A stretch of 64,000 nucleotides of DNA from Corynebacterium curieae (GCF_027570035.1 NZ_JAKMUU010000001.1:124001-188000), one strand, 5' to 3'; positions 9,864 through 19,138 are shown, numbered from the stretch's first letter. Notes: generated by a model not told the origin, from the letters alone. Program-made: numbers and translations.

Positions 9864-9897
9864 CTGGTTTTCCTCGGGGCTTTTCAGTGTGACGCGG

Positions 9898-10842
9898 CTA
9901 GAACAGCGTCGCAGACCAGCCGAGCATCCGCCCAAGTGGTTCCCAACCCAAGATTGCGTCAATAGACAGGCCGATAAAGAGAACCGACAGGTAGTTATTG
10001 GAATAAATGAACAAGCGCATGGGCTTGACTTTGGCGCCGTTCTTCACACCTTCATGCAGGCGAATAGCCGTCCCCAAGAAGACAGCACCGGAACCTAGCG
10101 CTGCCACCAAGTAGATCCACGATGCAGCGGGAACGATGAGCAAAGTAACGATGACAGTGCCGACGGTGTACCACACAATCTGGCGGGTGACTTCCTTTTC
10201 GCCAGCCACAACGGGCAACATCGGAACGCCAGCCTTGCGGTAGTCTTCCTTGTACTTCATGGCCAGCGCCCAGGTGTGTGGCGGCGTCCAGAAAAAGATG
10301 ATGAGGAATAGCACTACTGCCTGCCACCAACGGTCCGGCTCTCCTGCTGGTGCGTTATCACGGATGACAGCCCATCCGACCATAGCCGGCATGCAACCTG
10401 CCAAGCCGCCCCAGACGATATTTTGGGCATTGCGCATCTTCAAAAACTTGGTGTAGACGAAGACGTAGAAGAAGTTCGTCAAAACCACAAAGAACGCTGC
10501 CAGCCAGGAGTGAGCAAGAAAACCTAGCCACAGCACGGAAATGACAAGCATAACCCATGCAAATATCGCGGCGTTTCGCTTCGAAATCGTAGCTCTAACC
10601 AGCGGACGCGCTCTAGTGCGCTGCATCTTCTGGTCCAATTCGTAGTCCACGACATTGTTAAACGTGTGGGCGGCGGCAGCACCCATCCAGCCGCCAAAAA
10701 TAGTGGACACAATTAGCCAGATATTATCCGATACGGCTTCTACGCCACGCTGCGCTTGGAGCATCGCCGGAATTGCAGCCACGAGGAGGAGCTCAATGAT
10801 CCTCGGTTTCGTAAGCGCAAAATAGGCCTTGATGGTCTCCAA
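9898..10842 (-). CDS. ctaB: Protoheme IX farnesyltransferase (heme O synthase) CtaB
   Basis: A 314-residue UbiA-family membrane prenyltransferase that farnesylates heme B to heme O. The first aspartate-rich motif is NNVVDYELD (62-70). The second lies in [16 protein letters not shown] after [10 protein letters not shown]. About nine transmembrane segments are visible. The start is a TTG at 10842 with a GGAGG ribosome site 7 bases upstream; no better ATG exists. It is divergent from tkt across a 309-base gap holding a long dyad, as in C. glutamicum. Confidence 0.95.
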   Translation of the reverse strand: METIKAYFALTKPRIIELLLVAAIPAMLQAQRGVEAVSDNIWLIVSTIFGGWMGAAAAHTFNNVVDYELDQKMQRTRARPLVRATISKRNAAIFAWVMLVISVLWLGFLAHSWLAAFFVVLTNFFYVFVYTKFLKMRNAQNIVWGGLAGCMPAMVGWAVIRDNAPAGEPDRWWQAVVLFLIIFFWTPPHTWALAMKYKEDYRKAGVPMLPVVAGEKEVTRQIVWYTVGTVIVTLLIVPAASWIYLVAALGSGAVFLGTAIRLHEGVKNGAKVKPMRLFIYSNNYLSVLFIGLSIDAILGWEPLGRMLGWSATLF

Positions 10843-10989
10843 GGAATTCCTCCACTATCTGAACGTTGGTGAACTGTGCTTCGCACACACCCTGCGTGCG
10901 GTCACCCCTAGCGGTCGCACGTACCCGTGAAAAAGTTCCAATTCTCTCACTCACAATTTGGGCCGAGGGGTGAAACTCTGCGAGCAAAT

Positions 10990-11018
10990 GGTGCTAGAAC
11001 TATGCACGTTGTAGCACC
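10990..11018. promoter_or_regulatory. Long imperfect dyad in the ctaB-tkt divergent region
   Basis: Outer arms GGTGCTA (10990-10996) and TAGCACC (11012-11018) are perfect complements. Next to them, after one g-g mismatch, AAC (10998-11000) matches GTT (11008-11010). This makes 11-base arms around a 7-base centre. It lies in the 309-base ctaB-tkt gap (10843-11151), which holds no convincing gene. It could be an operator for either gene or a hairpin in the ctaB leader. No known regulator consensus was recognised. Confidence 0.5.
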
Positions 11019-11045
11019 CAGACATGCGCCGCTTAGCCATGCCAG

Positions 11046-11074
11046 CTTACCGTTTAACCCCTAGTTTCTATAAT
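11046..11074 (+). promoter_or_regulatory. Probable tkt promoter
   Basis: A perfect TATAAT at 11069-11074 lies 77 bases before the chosen tkt start. The -35 region is weak (CTTACC around 11046-11051), as is common in corynebacteria. It would give an untranslated leader of about 70 bases that contains the hairpin at 11097-11120. Confidence 0.6.
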
Positions 11075-11151
11075 TGCGCACCGCCGGATAGAAAATTACT
11101 AGACTGAAGGAAGTCAAGTACTTTTTGCCTAGACGTAAGCGAGGCTTTCAC

Positions 11152-13260
11152 GTGTCGAAAGATAAGTTGTCCCCAGAACTCCAATCTATGGTCGAGCGCC
11201 GTTATCCGGAGGATTGGACTGAGTTTGACACCCGCGCCGTTGATACCGTGCGCGTACTAGCCGCCGATGCAGTGCAGAAGTGCGGTTCCGGACATCCCGG
11301 TACAGCAATGTCCTTGGCGCCCCTCGCCTACACTCTCTACCAGCGAGTTATCAACCATGATCCTAACGATGTGCACTGGGCCGGGCGTGACCGGTTTGTA
11401 CTCTCCGTTGGCCACTCCTCCCTTACCCAATATATCCAGCTTTACCTGGGCGGTTTTGGACTAGAAATGGAGGACCTCAAACGGCTGCGCACTTGGGGAT
11501 CGCGTACGCCGGGCCACCCAGAGGTCCACCACACCGATGGAGTGGAAATCACCACTGGCCCGCTTGGCCAAGGCTTAGCATCCTCTGTTGGTATGGCAAT
11601 GGCAGCCCGCAAAGAACGTGGTCTTTTCGATCCGAATACCCCCGCTGGCGAGTCTCCGTTCGATCACTACGTCTATACCATCGCCTCCGATGGCGACCTT
11701 CAAGAGGGAGTTACCGCAGAAGCTTCCTCACTTGCGGGAACACAAAAGCTGGGCAACCTGATCGTTTTTTGGGACGATAACCGCATTTCCATTGAAGACG
11801 ATACAAATATTGCCTTCAACGAGGACGTTGTAGCTCGGTATGAGGCTTATGGTTGGCACGTCCAAACCGTTGAATCCGGCGAAGACGTTGTGGCCATAGA
11901 AGAAGCAGTCAAGGCCGCCCAAGCAGAAACCGAGCGCCCTTCTTTCATCCGTGTAAAGACCGTAATTGGCTACCCTGCCCCGAATAAGATGAACACCGGT
12001 GGAGTCCATGGTGCCGCACTGGGCGAGGACGAAGTAGCCGCCACCAAGGAGGTCTTGGGCTTCGATCCCAAACTGAGCTTCCATATTGATGAAGACGTCA
12101 TTGCTCATACCCGCAAACTGCAAGAGCGCGGTGCTAGAAAACATTCGCTATGGCAAGAGAAGTTTGACGCTTGGGCTGCGGCTAATCCAGAGAATAAGGC
12201 TCTCTTTGACCGCATGAGCGCCCGCGAACTGCCGCAAGATTTTGGTGCCAACTTGCCGGTATGGGAGCCCGGCGAATCCCTGGCTACCCGCAAGGCCTCT
12301 GAAGCTGTTATCCAGGCGCTGGCTGCCTCCCTGCCTGAGCTGTGGGGCGGATCTGCCGATCTGGCTGGTTCTAATAACACCGTTATTAAGGGCGCGGACT
12401 CCTTTGGTCCTGAGACCATCACCACCGATATGTGGTCCGCGCAGCCTTATGGCCGCAATCTTCACTTCGGTATTCGCGAGCATGCGATGTCCGCAATTAT
12501 GAACGGCATTGCTTTGCACGGCAATACCCGCGTTTACGGCGGAACCTTCCTGATCTTCTCCGAATACCAGTACCCCGCTGTCCGCCTAGGTTCGCTGATG
12601 TCGACCGATACCTACTATGTGTGGACCCATGACTCCATCGGCTTGGGTGAAGATGGTCCTACACACCAACCAGTAGAGACCCTGTCTGCGTTGCGTTCTA
12701 TTCCAAACCTATCTGTCATCCGCCCAGCAGATGCCAATGAGACTGCCCAGGCTTGGGCTGCGGCAATCGAGTATAAGCCCTCACCGAAGGGCTTGGCTCT
12801 CAGCCGCCAAGGATTGCCGGTTTTGGAAGGCACAAAGGAAAAGGCTCATGACGGCGTTCGCCGTGGCGCCTACGTCTTGGTAGAAGCCTCTAAGGAGACC
12901 CCGGACGTAATCCTCCTCGCCACCGGCTCCGAGGTGCAGATAGCCGTCGCCGCTGCTAAGGAGCTAGAGGATGCCGGAACTGCCACCCGAGTCGTGTCCG
13001 CTCCCTGCCTGGAATGGTTTGACGAGCAGGACGAGGCCTACCGAGAGTCCGTGCTCCCAAGCAGCGTACGAGCCCGCGTTTCCGTTGAGGCAGGCATTGC
13101 CATGCCGTGGCATAAGTACACCGGTTCATTCGGCCGCAACATTTCCATTGAGCTCTATGGTGCTTCCGCGCCTGCGGCAGAGCTCTTTGAGAAGTTGGGA
13201 TTCACCACTGCAGCAGTAGTTGAGGCGGCACAGGAATCCCTCGCTGCTGCTGCAAAATAA
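11152..13260 (+). CDS. tkt: Transketolase
   Basis: A 702-residue thiamine-diphosphate enzyme moving two-carbon units in the pentose phosphate pathway. It shows the substrate/cofactor region CGSGHPGTAMSLAPL, VEITTGPLGQGLASS, and the ThDP/Mg site SDGDLQEGVTAEA...WDDNRIS. The pyrimidine domain has HFGIREHAMSAIMNG. The frame is open to a TTG at 11125. I prefer GTG 11152 because GAGG lies 7 bases upstream and because the protein then begins MSKDKLSPELQ, like its relatives. It heads the tkt-tal-zwf-opcA-pgl cluster. Confidence 0.96.
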   Translation: MSKDKLSPELQSMVERRYPEDWTEFDTRAVDTVRVLAADAVQKCGSGHPGTAMSLAPLAYTLYQRVINHDPNDVHWAGRDRFVLSVGHSSLTQYIQLYLGGFGLEMEDLKRLRTWGSRTPGHPEVHHTDGVEITTGPLGQGLASSVGMAMAARKERGLFDPNTPAGESPFDHYVYTIASDGDLQEGVTAEASSLAGTQKLGNLIVFWDDNRISIEDDTNIAFNEDVVARYEAYGWHVQTVESGEDVVAIEEAVKAAQAETERPSFIRVKTVIGYPAPNKMNTGGVHGAALGEDEVAATKEVLGFDPKLSFHIDEDVIAHTRKLQERGARKHSLWQEKFDAWAAANPENKALFDRMSARELPQDFGANLPVWEPGESLATRKASEAVIQALAASLPELWGGSADLAGSNNTVIKGADSFGPETITTDMWSAQPYGRNLHFGIREHAMSAIMNGIALHGNTRVYGGTFLIFSEYQYPAVRLGSLMSTDTYYVWTHDSIGLGEDGPTHQPVETLSALRSIPNLSVIRPADANETAQAWAAAIEYKPSPKGLALSRQGLPVLEGTKEKAHDGVRRGAYVLVEASKETPDVILLATGSEVQIAVAAAKELEDAGTATRVVSAPCLEWFDEQDEAYRESVLPSSVRARVSVEAGIAMPWHKYTGSFGRNISIELYGASAPAAELFEKLGFTTAAVVEAAQESLAAAAK

Positions 13261-13287
13261 GACCTAGAGACTGGATAAGGAATTAGC

Positions 13288-14373
13288 ATGAACTACATCT
13301 CCGAACTCAGCCAGTTGGGAACTTCTACCTGGCTCGATGATCTCTCCCGCGAGCGCCTGCTTTCCGGAAACCTCAAGGAGATCATCTCCTCCAAATCCAT
13401 TGTGGGTGTTACCACTAACCCAGCGATCTTCGCCGCTGCAATGACCAATGGCACCGCTTACGACGCCGAGCTTTCTACGTTGAAGGAGGCTAAAGCCACT
13501 GCCGATGAAGCGGTGTATGCATTGGCTATCGAAGACGTCAAAAATGCCTGTGATCTCTTTGCAGACATTTACTCCGCTACTGATGGCGCGGATGGCCGGG
13601 TATCGATCGAGGTTGATCCGCGTATTTCTGATGACGCTGCAGCCACCCTGGAGCAGGCCCGTGAATTGTGGGCGAAAGTTGATCGACCTAACGTCATGAT
13701 CAAGATTCCGGCTACCACCGGCTCCTTACCAGCGATTGAAGATGCCTTGGCGGAAGGAATCAGCGTCAATGTCACCCTGATTTTCTCTGTGGATCGCTAC
13801 CGCGCTGTTATTGAGGCCTTCCGTACCGGCCTCAAGCGTGCCGCCGAGAATGGCAAGGACGTCTCAACTATCCACTCCGTGGCTTCCTTCTTCGTTTCCC
13901 GTTTGGATACCGAAGTGGACAAACGCCTGGAAGCCATTGGCAGCGAGGAAGCACTGGCACTGCGGGGTAAGGCAGGCGTCGCAAATGCACAGCGCGCCTA
14001 TGCCCTCTTCCAGGACGCATTGCTTAACGACGCCGACCTTCCGGAAGGCTCCCACCTCCAGCGACCGCTTTGGGCTTCGACCGGAGTCAAGAATCCGGAT
14101 TACCCTGCCACCTTGTACGTCTCCGAGCTGGCTGGTCCGCACACGGTCAATACCATGCCGGAAAAGACCATTGATGCGGTGCTATCGCAGGGCGATCTTC
14201 ACGGCGATGTGCTATCCGATAGCCGTGACACAGCAGAAAGCATCTTTGCCCAGCTAGAAGAGGTTGGCATCGACTTCGACGATGTCTTTGAAGTGCTGGA
14301 ACGTGAAGGCGTAGACAAGTTCGTTGCCGCGTGGAACGAACTGCTTGCTTCCATTAAGGAACGACTCGCGTAA
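13288..14373 (+). CDS. tal: Transaldolase
   Basis: A 361-residue class I aldolase-type transaldolase of the pentose phosphate pathway. VMIKIPATTGS carries the Schiff-base lysine (Lys139), and GVTTNPAIF (40-48) is the N-terminal TIM-barrel signature. AAGGA lies 7 bases before the ATG. It follows tkt by 27 bases, so the two are probably co-transcribed. A strong hairpin after the stop may reduce read-through into zwf. Confidence 0.96.
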   Translation: MNYISELSQLGTSTWLDDLSRERLLSGNLKEIISSKSIVGVTTNPAIFAAAMTNGTAYDAELSTLKEAKATADEAVYALAIEDVKNACDLFADIYSATDGADGRVSIEVDPRISDDAAATLEQARELWAKVDRPNVMIKIPATTGSLPAIEDALAEGISVNVTLIFSVDRYRAVIEAFRTGLKRAAENGKDVSTIHSVASFFVSRLDTEVDKRLEAIGSEEALALRGKAGVANAQRAYALFQDALLNDADLPEGSHLQRPLWASTGVKNPDYPATLYVSELAGPHTVNTMPEKTIDAVLSQGDLHGDVLSDSRDTAESIFAQLEEVGIDFDDVFEVLEREGVDKFVAAWNELLASIKERLA

Positions 14374-14390
14374 ACTAGCTTTGTCACCTA

Positions 14391-14416
14391 TGCCCCGCCG
14401 AAAATTCGGCGGGGCA
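14391..14416 (+). terminator. GC hairpin between tal and zwf, weak terminator or attenuator
   Basis: Near-perfect 12-base arms TGCCCCGCCGAA and TTCGGCGGGGCA flank two A residues. The tail is only TTCT, so termination is probably partial. zwf has its own upstream AT-rich region. Confidence 0.55.
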
Positions 14417-14472
14417 TTCTGCCGCTAGACTATTAGCGAGCTATTAGCCCATAAACTCAGGAAGGAATCTTC

Positions 14473-16005
14473 GTGACCGACTCAGCCGCTTGGGTCAACC
14501 CCTTGCGCAGTGCCAGCGATAAGCGATTGCCGCGCATCGCAGGACCAGCGGGCATGGTCATCTTCGGCGTTACCGGAGACCTTGCATATAAAAAGCTTTT
14601 GCCCGCAATTTACGACCTAGCAAGCCGAGGTCTCCTGCCCGCTGGCTTTACCCTCGTTGGTTATGGTCGCCGTGATTGGGACAAGCCCGCATTCTGTGAC
14701 TATGTTCGCTCGGCCGTCGTGGCTGGGTCCCGCACCGAGTTCAATGAGGATGTCTGGCAACATTTGTCCCAAGGCATTGAATTCGTACAAGGCTCCTTCG
14801 ATGATGCCGGCTTTGATCGTCTCTCTTCCCGCTTGGGAGAGCTAGACCGCGAGCGCGGCACGGGCAGCAACTGGGCGTACTACCTTTCTGTCCCACCAGA
14901 GTTCTTCTCAAATATCTGCCATCAGTTAGAGCGCGTTGGTATGGCCAACTCCGTTGAAGACTCGTGGCGCCGAGTAATCATCGAAAAGCCTTTTGGCCAT
15001 GACCAAGAATCGGCCCGCAAGCTCAATGAGATTGTCAATGCCGTCTTCCCTGAGTCAGCAGTCTTCCGCATTGACCACTATTTGGGCAAAGAAACCGTGC
15101 AAAATATCATGGCTTTGCGATTTGCCAATCAAATCTTTGAACCAATGTGGAATGCTCACTACATTGATCACGTCCAGATTACGATGGCCGAAGACATCGG
15201 CTTGGGAGGACGCGCTGGCTACTATGACGGCATCGGAGCGGCTCGAGACGTCATCCAAAACCACCTGCTACAGCTTTTGGCCCTGGTTGCGATGGAAGAG
15301 CCATCTTCCTTCGAACCTGAGGCCTTGCAAGCAGAAAAGGTAAAGGTGCTACGCGCTACCCACGCCGTTCATCCCCTCAACAAGACCACTGCTCGCGGCC
15401 AGTACTCCGCCGGCTGGCAAGGCTCCGAGTTTGTGAAAGGATTGCGCGAAGAGGAGGGCTTTGATCCTGAATCTACAACGGAGACCTACGCTGCCTGCAC
15501 CTTGGAAGTAAACTCCCGGCGTTGGGGCGGGGTCCCCTTTTATCTGCGCACTGGCAAGCGCTTGGGCCGTCGAGTTACCGAAATCGCGCTGGTATTTAAA
15601 GCTGCGCCAAACCAGCCATTCGTTGATGGACAGACTGACGCACTGGGAAGAAACGCCGTGGTCATTCGTGTGCAGCCGGACGAGGGCGTAACTATGCGAT
15701 TTGGCTCCAAGGTCCCTGGCTCCACCATGGAAGTCCGTGATGTCAACATGGACTTCGCCTACGCTGAGGCCTTCACAGAGGAATCGCCAGAGGCTTATGA
15801 ACGATTGATTCTAGACGCCCTCTTGGACGAATCCTCGCTCTTTCCTACCAACGAAGAAGTAGAGCTTTCCTGGTCGATTTTGGACCCCATCATCGATTAT
15901 TGGGCCGAGGCTGGACAGCCGGAAAAATACCGTGCCGGCAGCTGGGGGCCTGAATCCGCCGATAGAATGTTGCGCCGCCGGGGTCACTCCTGGCGCCGCC
16001 CATAG
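14473..16005 (+). CDS. zwf: Glucose-6-phosphate 1-dehydrogenase
   Basis: A 510-residue enzyme for the NADP-linked first step of the oxidative pentose phosphate pathway. The coenzyme motif is FGVTGDLAYKKLLPA (31-45). EKPFGHD (171-177) and RIDHYLGKE (199-207) are the substrate-binding and catalytic segments. The GTG start has AGGAAGG 6-8 bases upstream. It precedes opcA, whose product is needed for activity of corynebacterial G6PDH, and pgl. Confidence 0.97.
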   Translation: MTDSAAWVNPLRSASDKRLPRIAGPAGMVIFGVTGDLAYKKLLPAIYDLASRGLLPAGFTLVGYGRRDWDKPAFCDYVRSAVVAGSRTEFNEDVWQHLSQGIEFVQGSFDDAGFDRLSSRLGELDRERGTGSNWAYYLSVPPEFFSNICHQLERVGMANSVEDSWRRVIIEKPFGHDQESARKLNEIVNAVFPESAVFRIDHYLGKETVQNIMALRFANQIFEPMWNAHYIDHVQITMAEDIGLGGRAGYYDGIGAARDVIQNHLLQLLALVAMEEPSSFEPEALQAEKVKVLRATHAVHPLNKTTARGQYSAGWQGSEFVKGLREEEGFDPESTTETYAACTLEVNSRRWGGVPFYLRTGKRLGRRVTEIALVFKAAPNQPFVDGQTDALGRNAVVIRVQPDEGVTMRFGSKVPGSTMEVRDVNMDFAYAEAFTEESPEAYERLILDALLDESSLFPTNEEVELSWSILDPIIDYWAEAGQPEKYRAGSWGPESADRMLRRRGHSWRRP

Positions 16006-16019
16006 GAGGGACGCAGACA

Positions 16020-16955
16020 ATGATTATTCCATTGCCCAATACCACTACGCGTGAAATCTCCAAGAAGCTGGTGGAGGCGCAAGAGCACTACACCCTAACT
16101 ACCGGCCGAGTCCTCACCCTCATTGTTGCGGCACGCGAGGACGATGACCTCGAAAATATCCTTGCCTCCGTGCGCGATGCTTCCCACGAGCATCCGTCGC
16201 GCGTATTAGTCGTCGTAACAGGCGACCGGCAAGCAGAAACCCATCTCGATGCCCAGCTGCGCGTTGGCGGTGAAGCGGGCGCTTCTGAGATGGTTATCAT
16301 GAAGCTTCACGGTGCCTTGGTAGACCAAGACGAAGCCGTTGTCACACCGCTACTCCTACCCGATACCCCACTGGTTGCTTGGTGGCCCACCTTATGCCCA
16401 CCCGATCCGGCCACCAGCTCAGTAGGAAAGCTGGCTCAACGTCGCATCACAAACGTGGCTTTTGATGGCCGTGTTACAGGTGAAGATCTCCGGACCTTGT
16501 CAGCCGGTTATACCCCAGGTGATTCCGATATGTCGTGGGCTGCCATCACTTTGTGGCGTGGTGTCGTCGCCTCGGCTTTGGACCGCCATCCACACGAACC
16601 CGTAACCTCGGTCGAGGTTGCAGGCCCCGCCGGCCATCCAGCGCCCGACTTCGCAGCGGGCTGGTTGCTCGACCGCTTGGCAGTTCCGGTCCACCGCACA
16701 GTTACAGAATCGGAAGAACACCACTTCCCCGTGGCTCACCTGCGTTTTACTCGGGAAACTAGCCACGTCGATGTTGACGTCGTTGATGAGCGGACGGTGC
16801 GTGTCTGCGTTCCAGGCTCCCCGGATTCCTTAGTTAGCCTAAGCAATCGTTCTCAAGCTGAAGTCCTCTCTGAAGAACTGCGTCATCTGGATGCCGATAA
16901 AACCTACGCCCAAGCGCTCCGCGCCCTCGCCCAAGTAGACTACAGTAATCAGTAA
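16020..16955 (+). CDS. opcA: Glucose-6-phosphate dehydrogenase assembly protein OpcA
   Basis: A 311-residue OpcA-family protein, an allosteric partner/assembly factor for G6PDH in cyanobacteria and actinobacteria. The N-terminus MIIPLPNTTTREISKKL and the LVAWWPTLCPPDP segment are typical. It starts 15 bases after zwf with an AGGAGGG ribosome site, so production is matched to Zwf. It has no enzymatic motif of its own. Confidence 0.95.
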   Translation: MIIPLPNTTTREISKKLVEAQEHYTLTTGRVLTLIVAAREDDDLENILASVRDASHEHPSRVLVVVTGDRQAETHLDAQLRVGGEAGASEMVIMKLHGALVDQDEAVVTPLLLPDTPLVAWWPTLCPPDPATSSVGKLAQRRITNVAFDGRVTGEDLRTLSAGYTPGDSDMSWAAITLWRGVVASALDRHPHEPVTSVEVAGPAGHPAPDFAAGWLLDRLAVPVHRTVTESEEHHFPVAHLRFTRETSHVDVDVVDERTVRVCVPGSPDSLVSLSNRSQAEVLSEELRHLDADKTYAQALRALAQVDYSNQ

Positions 16956-16997
16956 AACGGCTTAACCCCGATTCTTTGCAAAGGATTTCGATACATA

Positions 16998-17759
16998 ATG
17001 GTAGCTCTTCACCGCGTAAGCGATGTGGATGACCTTATCTCCCAGGCCGCACTCAAATTCATCGATACCGTAGCCCGCATCCAAGCAGCAGGTGGCGGCC
17101 TCCACAACGATGGCATTGCGCGTGTTGTCCTCACTGGTGGCGGTGCGGGAATCGGGGTTCTCCATGAGCTTGCTCGGTTGGATTTCGCTGCACAGCAACA
17201 GGGTGAAAACTTCCCCGCGCAGCGAATCGATTGGGCGCGCGTACACGTATTCTTTGGTGATGAGCGCAATGTGCCTGTGACAGATGCCGATTCTAATGAG
17301 GGACAAGCCCGTGCCGCCCTGCTTAACCACGTGGATATTCCGGATCAAAACATTCACGGCTTTGATCTAGGCGCGGTTTCCATGGAAGCTGCGGCAAGTG
17401 CTTATGAACCGGAGCTGAAAGAGTTTGCTCCCAATGGATTCGATCTGCACTTGTTAGGCATGGGAGAAGAGGGCCATATCAATTCTTTGTTCCCTCACTC
17501 TTCCGCCATCCGGGAGCAGGAGGAATTAGCTGTTCCGGTACATGATTCCCCCAAGCCCCCAAGCGAACGAATCACGCTTACCCTTCCCGCGGTTAACCAA
17601 TCCGAACGCATCTGGCTCCTTGTGGCCGGCGAGGCCAAGGCGGAAGCAGCCAAGCACGTCGTAGAGGGCGCGGATCCAGAAGAATGGCCGGCTGCTGGTG
17701 CCCACGGACGAGCAGAAACCATCCTTTTCCTAGCGGATGACGCTGCGTCCGAGTTATAA
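16998..17759 (+). CDS. pgl: 6-phosphogluconolactonase
   Basis: A 253-residue glucosamine-6-phosphate isomerase-like lactonase (historic name devB). Family motifs are VFFGDERNVP and LLGMGEEGHINSLFPHS. It hydrolyses 6-phosphogluconolactone made by Zwf. It closes the pentose-phosphate cluster and converges on secG. No good ribosome site is visible, so translation may depend on coupling or on a short leader. Confidence 0.95.
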   Translation: MVALHRVSDVDDLISQAALKFIDTVARIQAAGGGLHNDGIARVVLTGGGAGIGVLHELARLDFAAQQQGENFPAQRIDWARVHVFFGDERNVPVTDADSNEGQARAALLNHVDIPDQNIHGFDLGAVSMEAAASAYEPELKEFAPNGFDLHLLGMGEEGHINSLFPHSSAIREQEELAVPVHDSPKPPSERITLTLPAVNQSERIWLLVAGEAKAEAAKHVVEGADPEEWPAAGAHGRAETILFLADDAASEL

Positions 17760-17808
17760 GCAAAATTTCGCCTAAGACCGGCACAACCTCACCTATAAAC
17801 ATAAAAGA

Positions 17809-17876
17809 GCGCCGACACCGCTCCCCCTCGTCATTCCGCTGAAGGAAAGCGAGAGATTGGAAGCTTGTGTCGGCGC
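17809..17876 (-). terminator. Long hairpin between convergent pgl and secG
   Basis: Arms GCGCCGACAC (17809-17818) and GTGTCGGCGC (17867-17876) are perfect complements enclosing 48 bases that can form smaller internal stems (for example CGCT...AGCG). On the minus strand the outer stem is followed by TCTTTTATG, fitting the end of the secG transcript. The large structured loop is unusual for a simple terminator. Confidence 0.6.
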
Positions 17877-17898
17877 CTTCTGCGTCGAACCGTAGGGT

Positions 17899-18132
17899 CT
17901 AAGCGTACGCTTGGATCAGGTTGAGGCCCACGATGCATGCAAGCCAGATAATAACCATAACCACGGTGTAGCGGTCGAGGTTCTTTTCCACGACGGTCGA
18001 GCCGGAAAGGTTCGACTGTACACCGCCACCAAAGAGGCTGGACAAGCCACCACCCTTGCCCTTGTGCAATAGCACGAAGATGGACATCAAAATAGCAGCG
18101 ATGACCAAGATGATTTCCAGTGCCAAGACCAT
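17899..18132 (-). CDS. secG: Preprotein translocase subunit SecG
   Basis: A 77-residue SecYEG subunit with two hydrophobic helices (about 3-22 and 53-73) separated by a polar Gly-rich loop KGKGGGLSSLFGGG, the SecG hallmark. The frame is open to 18228. The ATG at 18132 is preceded by AAGGA and gives the canonical short protein. It lies downstream of tpiA on the same strand. In C. glutamicum ppc lies between pgl and secG, but not here. Confidence 0.95.
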   Translation of the reverse strand: MVLALEIILVIAAILMSIFVLLHKGKGGGLSSLFGGGVQSNLSGSTVVEKNLDRYTVVMVIIWLACIVGLNLIQAYA

Positions 18133-18207
18133 GAGGATAATCCTTATTTCTAACGTGCGCTCTGCGGTTGCCTTATGATACCCGCTGGCGCGGTAACGTA
18201 CTTTTGC

Positions 18208-18226
18208 GCTTTGCGTCTTGCAAAGC
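18208..18226. promoter_or_regulatory. Perfect inverted repeat upstream of secG
   Basis: GCTTTGC (18208-18214) and GCAAAGC (18220-18226) are separated by GTCTT. The repeat lies about 75 bases upstream of the secG start, upstream of a TATCAT -10 candidate. The half-site resembles the TTTGCAA core reported for corynebacterial RamB; that link is tentative. Confidence 0.4.
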
Positions 18227-18252
18227 AATCACACCGGCCCACTGTACACCAC

Positions 18253-18283
18253 GGCGCGGGCTGGAACCATTCCAACCCGCGCC
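18253..18283 (-). terminator. GC hairpin after tpiA
   Basis: GGCGCGGG (18253-18260) pairs with CCCGCGCC (18276-18283), with an inner GGAA/TTCC. It lies 34 bases beyond the tpiA stop. There is no T-run, so it may be a partial terminator or a transcript-stabilising stem between tpiA and secG. Confidence 0.45.
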
Positions 18284-18316
18284 AAGGCGCCAACCTGTGA
18301 CAGGTGGTAACTGCTG

Positions 18317-19099
18317 TTAGTTCAGTGCGTTTGCTGCATTAGCAGCCAGCTTGGCAAACTCTTCGCCGACCAAGGAGGCGCCGCCGATAAGGCCGCCATC
18401 AACGTCTGGCTTGCTGACGATCTCCGCTACAGAATCAACCTTGACGGAACCGCCGTAAAGAATGCGGATGCCTTCCGCAACTTCATCGCCGGCCAGCTCC
18501 TTGACGAGCTCACGAATAGCGGCGCAAACCTCTTGCGCGTCGTCTGCGGAGGCTACCTTGCCGGTGCCAATGGCCCAGACCGGCTCATAAGCGATGACGG
18601 TCTTGGCAAGCTGCTCCGAGCTGAGACCAGCCAAGGAGTTGCGGGTCTGGTTGACCACGTAGTCCACATGGGTACCGGCCTCACGTACGGTCAGTGGCTC
18701 GCCCACGCACACAATGGGGCTTATGTCATTGTCCAAAGCTGCGGCGGCCTTTTCCGCAACGAGTTTATCGGTCTCGCCGTGATACTGGCGGCGCTCCGAG
18801 TGGCCTACTACAGCCCAGCTGCAGCCAAGCTTAGCCAGCATCTGACCGGATACCTCACCGGTGAAAGCACCTGACTCGTGCTTGGAGATGTCTTGCGCTC
18901 CGTAGGTAATCTGCAGCTTATCGCCCTCTACCAGCGTCTGAATGGTGCGAATATCGGTAAACGGGACCATGTAGGCCACGTCAACCTTCTCGTAGTAATC
19001 CTTTGGCAGAGAAAAGGCGAACTTCTGAACAGAGCCGATGGCCTCAACGTGGTCGAGGTTCATCTTCCAGTTACCTGCAATAAGTGGGGTACGTGCCAT
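18317..19099 (-). CDS. tpiA: Triosephosphate isomerase
   Basis: A 260-residue TIM-barrel enzyme interconverting dihydroxyacetone phosphate and glyceraldehyde-3-phosphate. It shows GNWKMN with the active-site Lys, VVGHSERR with the catalytic His, and [12 protein letters not shown] with the catalytic Glu. The ATG at 19099 has GAGAGG upstream; a TTG extension to 19123 is less likely. It is third in gap-pgk-tpiA. Confidence 0.97.
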   Translation of the reverse strand: MARTPLIAGNWKMNLDHVEAIGSVQKFAFSLPKDYYEKVDVAYMVPFTDIRTIQTLVEGDKLQITYGAQDISKHESGAFTGEVSGQMLAKLGCSWAVVGHSERRQYHGETDKLVAEKAAAALDNDISPIVCVGEPLTVREAGTHVDYVVNQTRNSLAGLSSEQLAKTVIAYEPVWAIGTGKVASADDAQEVCAAIRELVKELAGDEVAEGIRILYGGSVKVDSVAEIVSKPDVDGGLIGGASLVGEEFAKLAANAANALN

Positions 19100-19138
19100 G
19101 AATTTATCCTCTCTTTCTGGCAAGTTAAGAAGGCTGTT

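Noticed and set aside
10793..10987. A small minus-strand frame overlapping the ctaB start
   Set aside because: It runs out of frame across the ctaB ribosome site and has no own ribosome site or domain.
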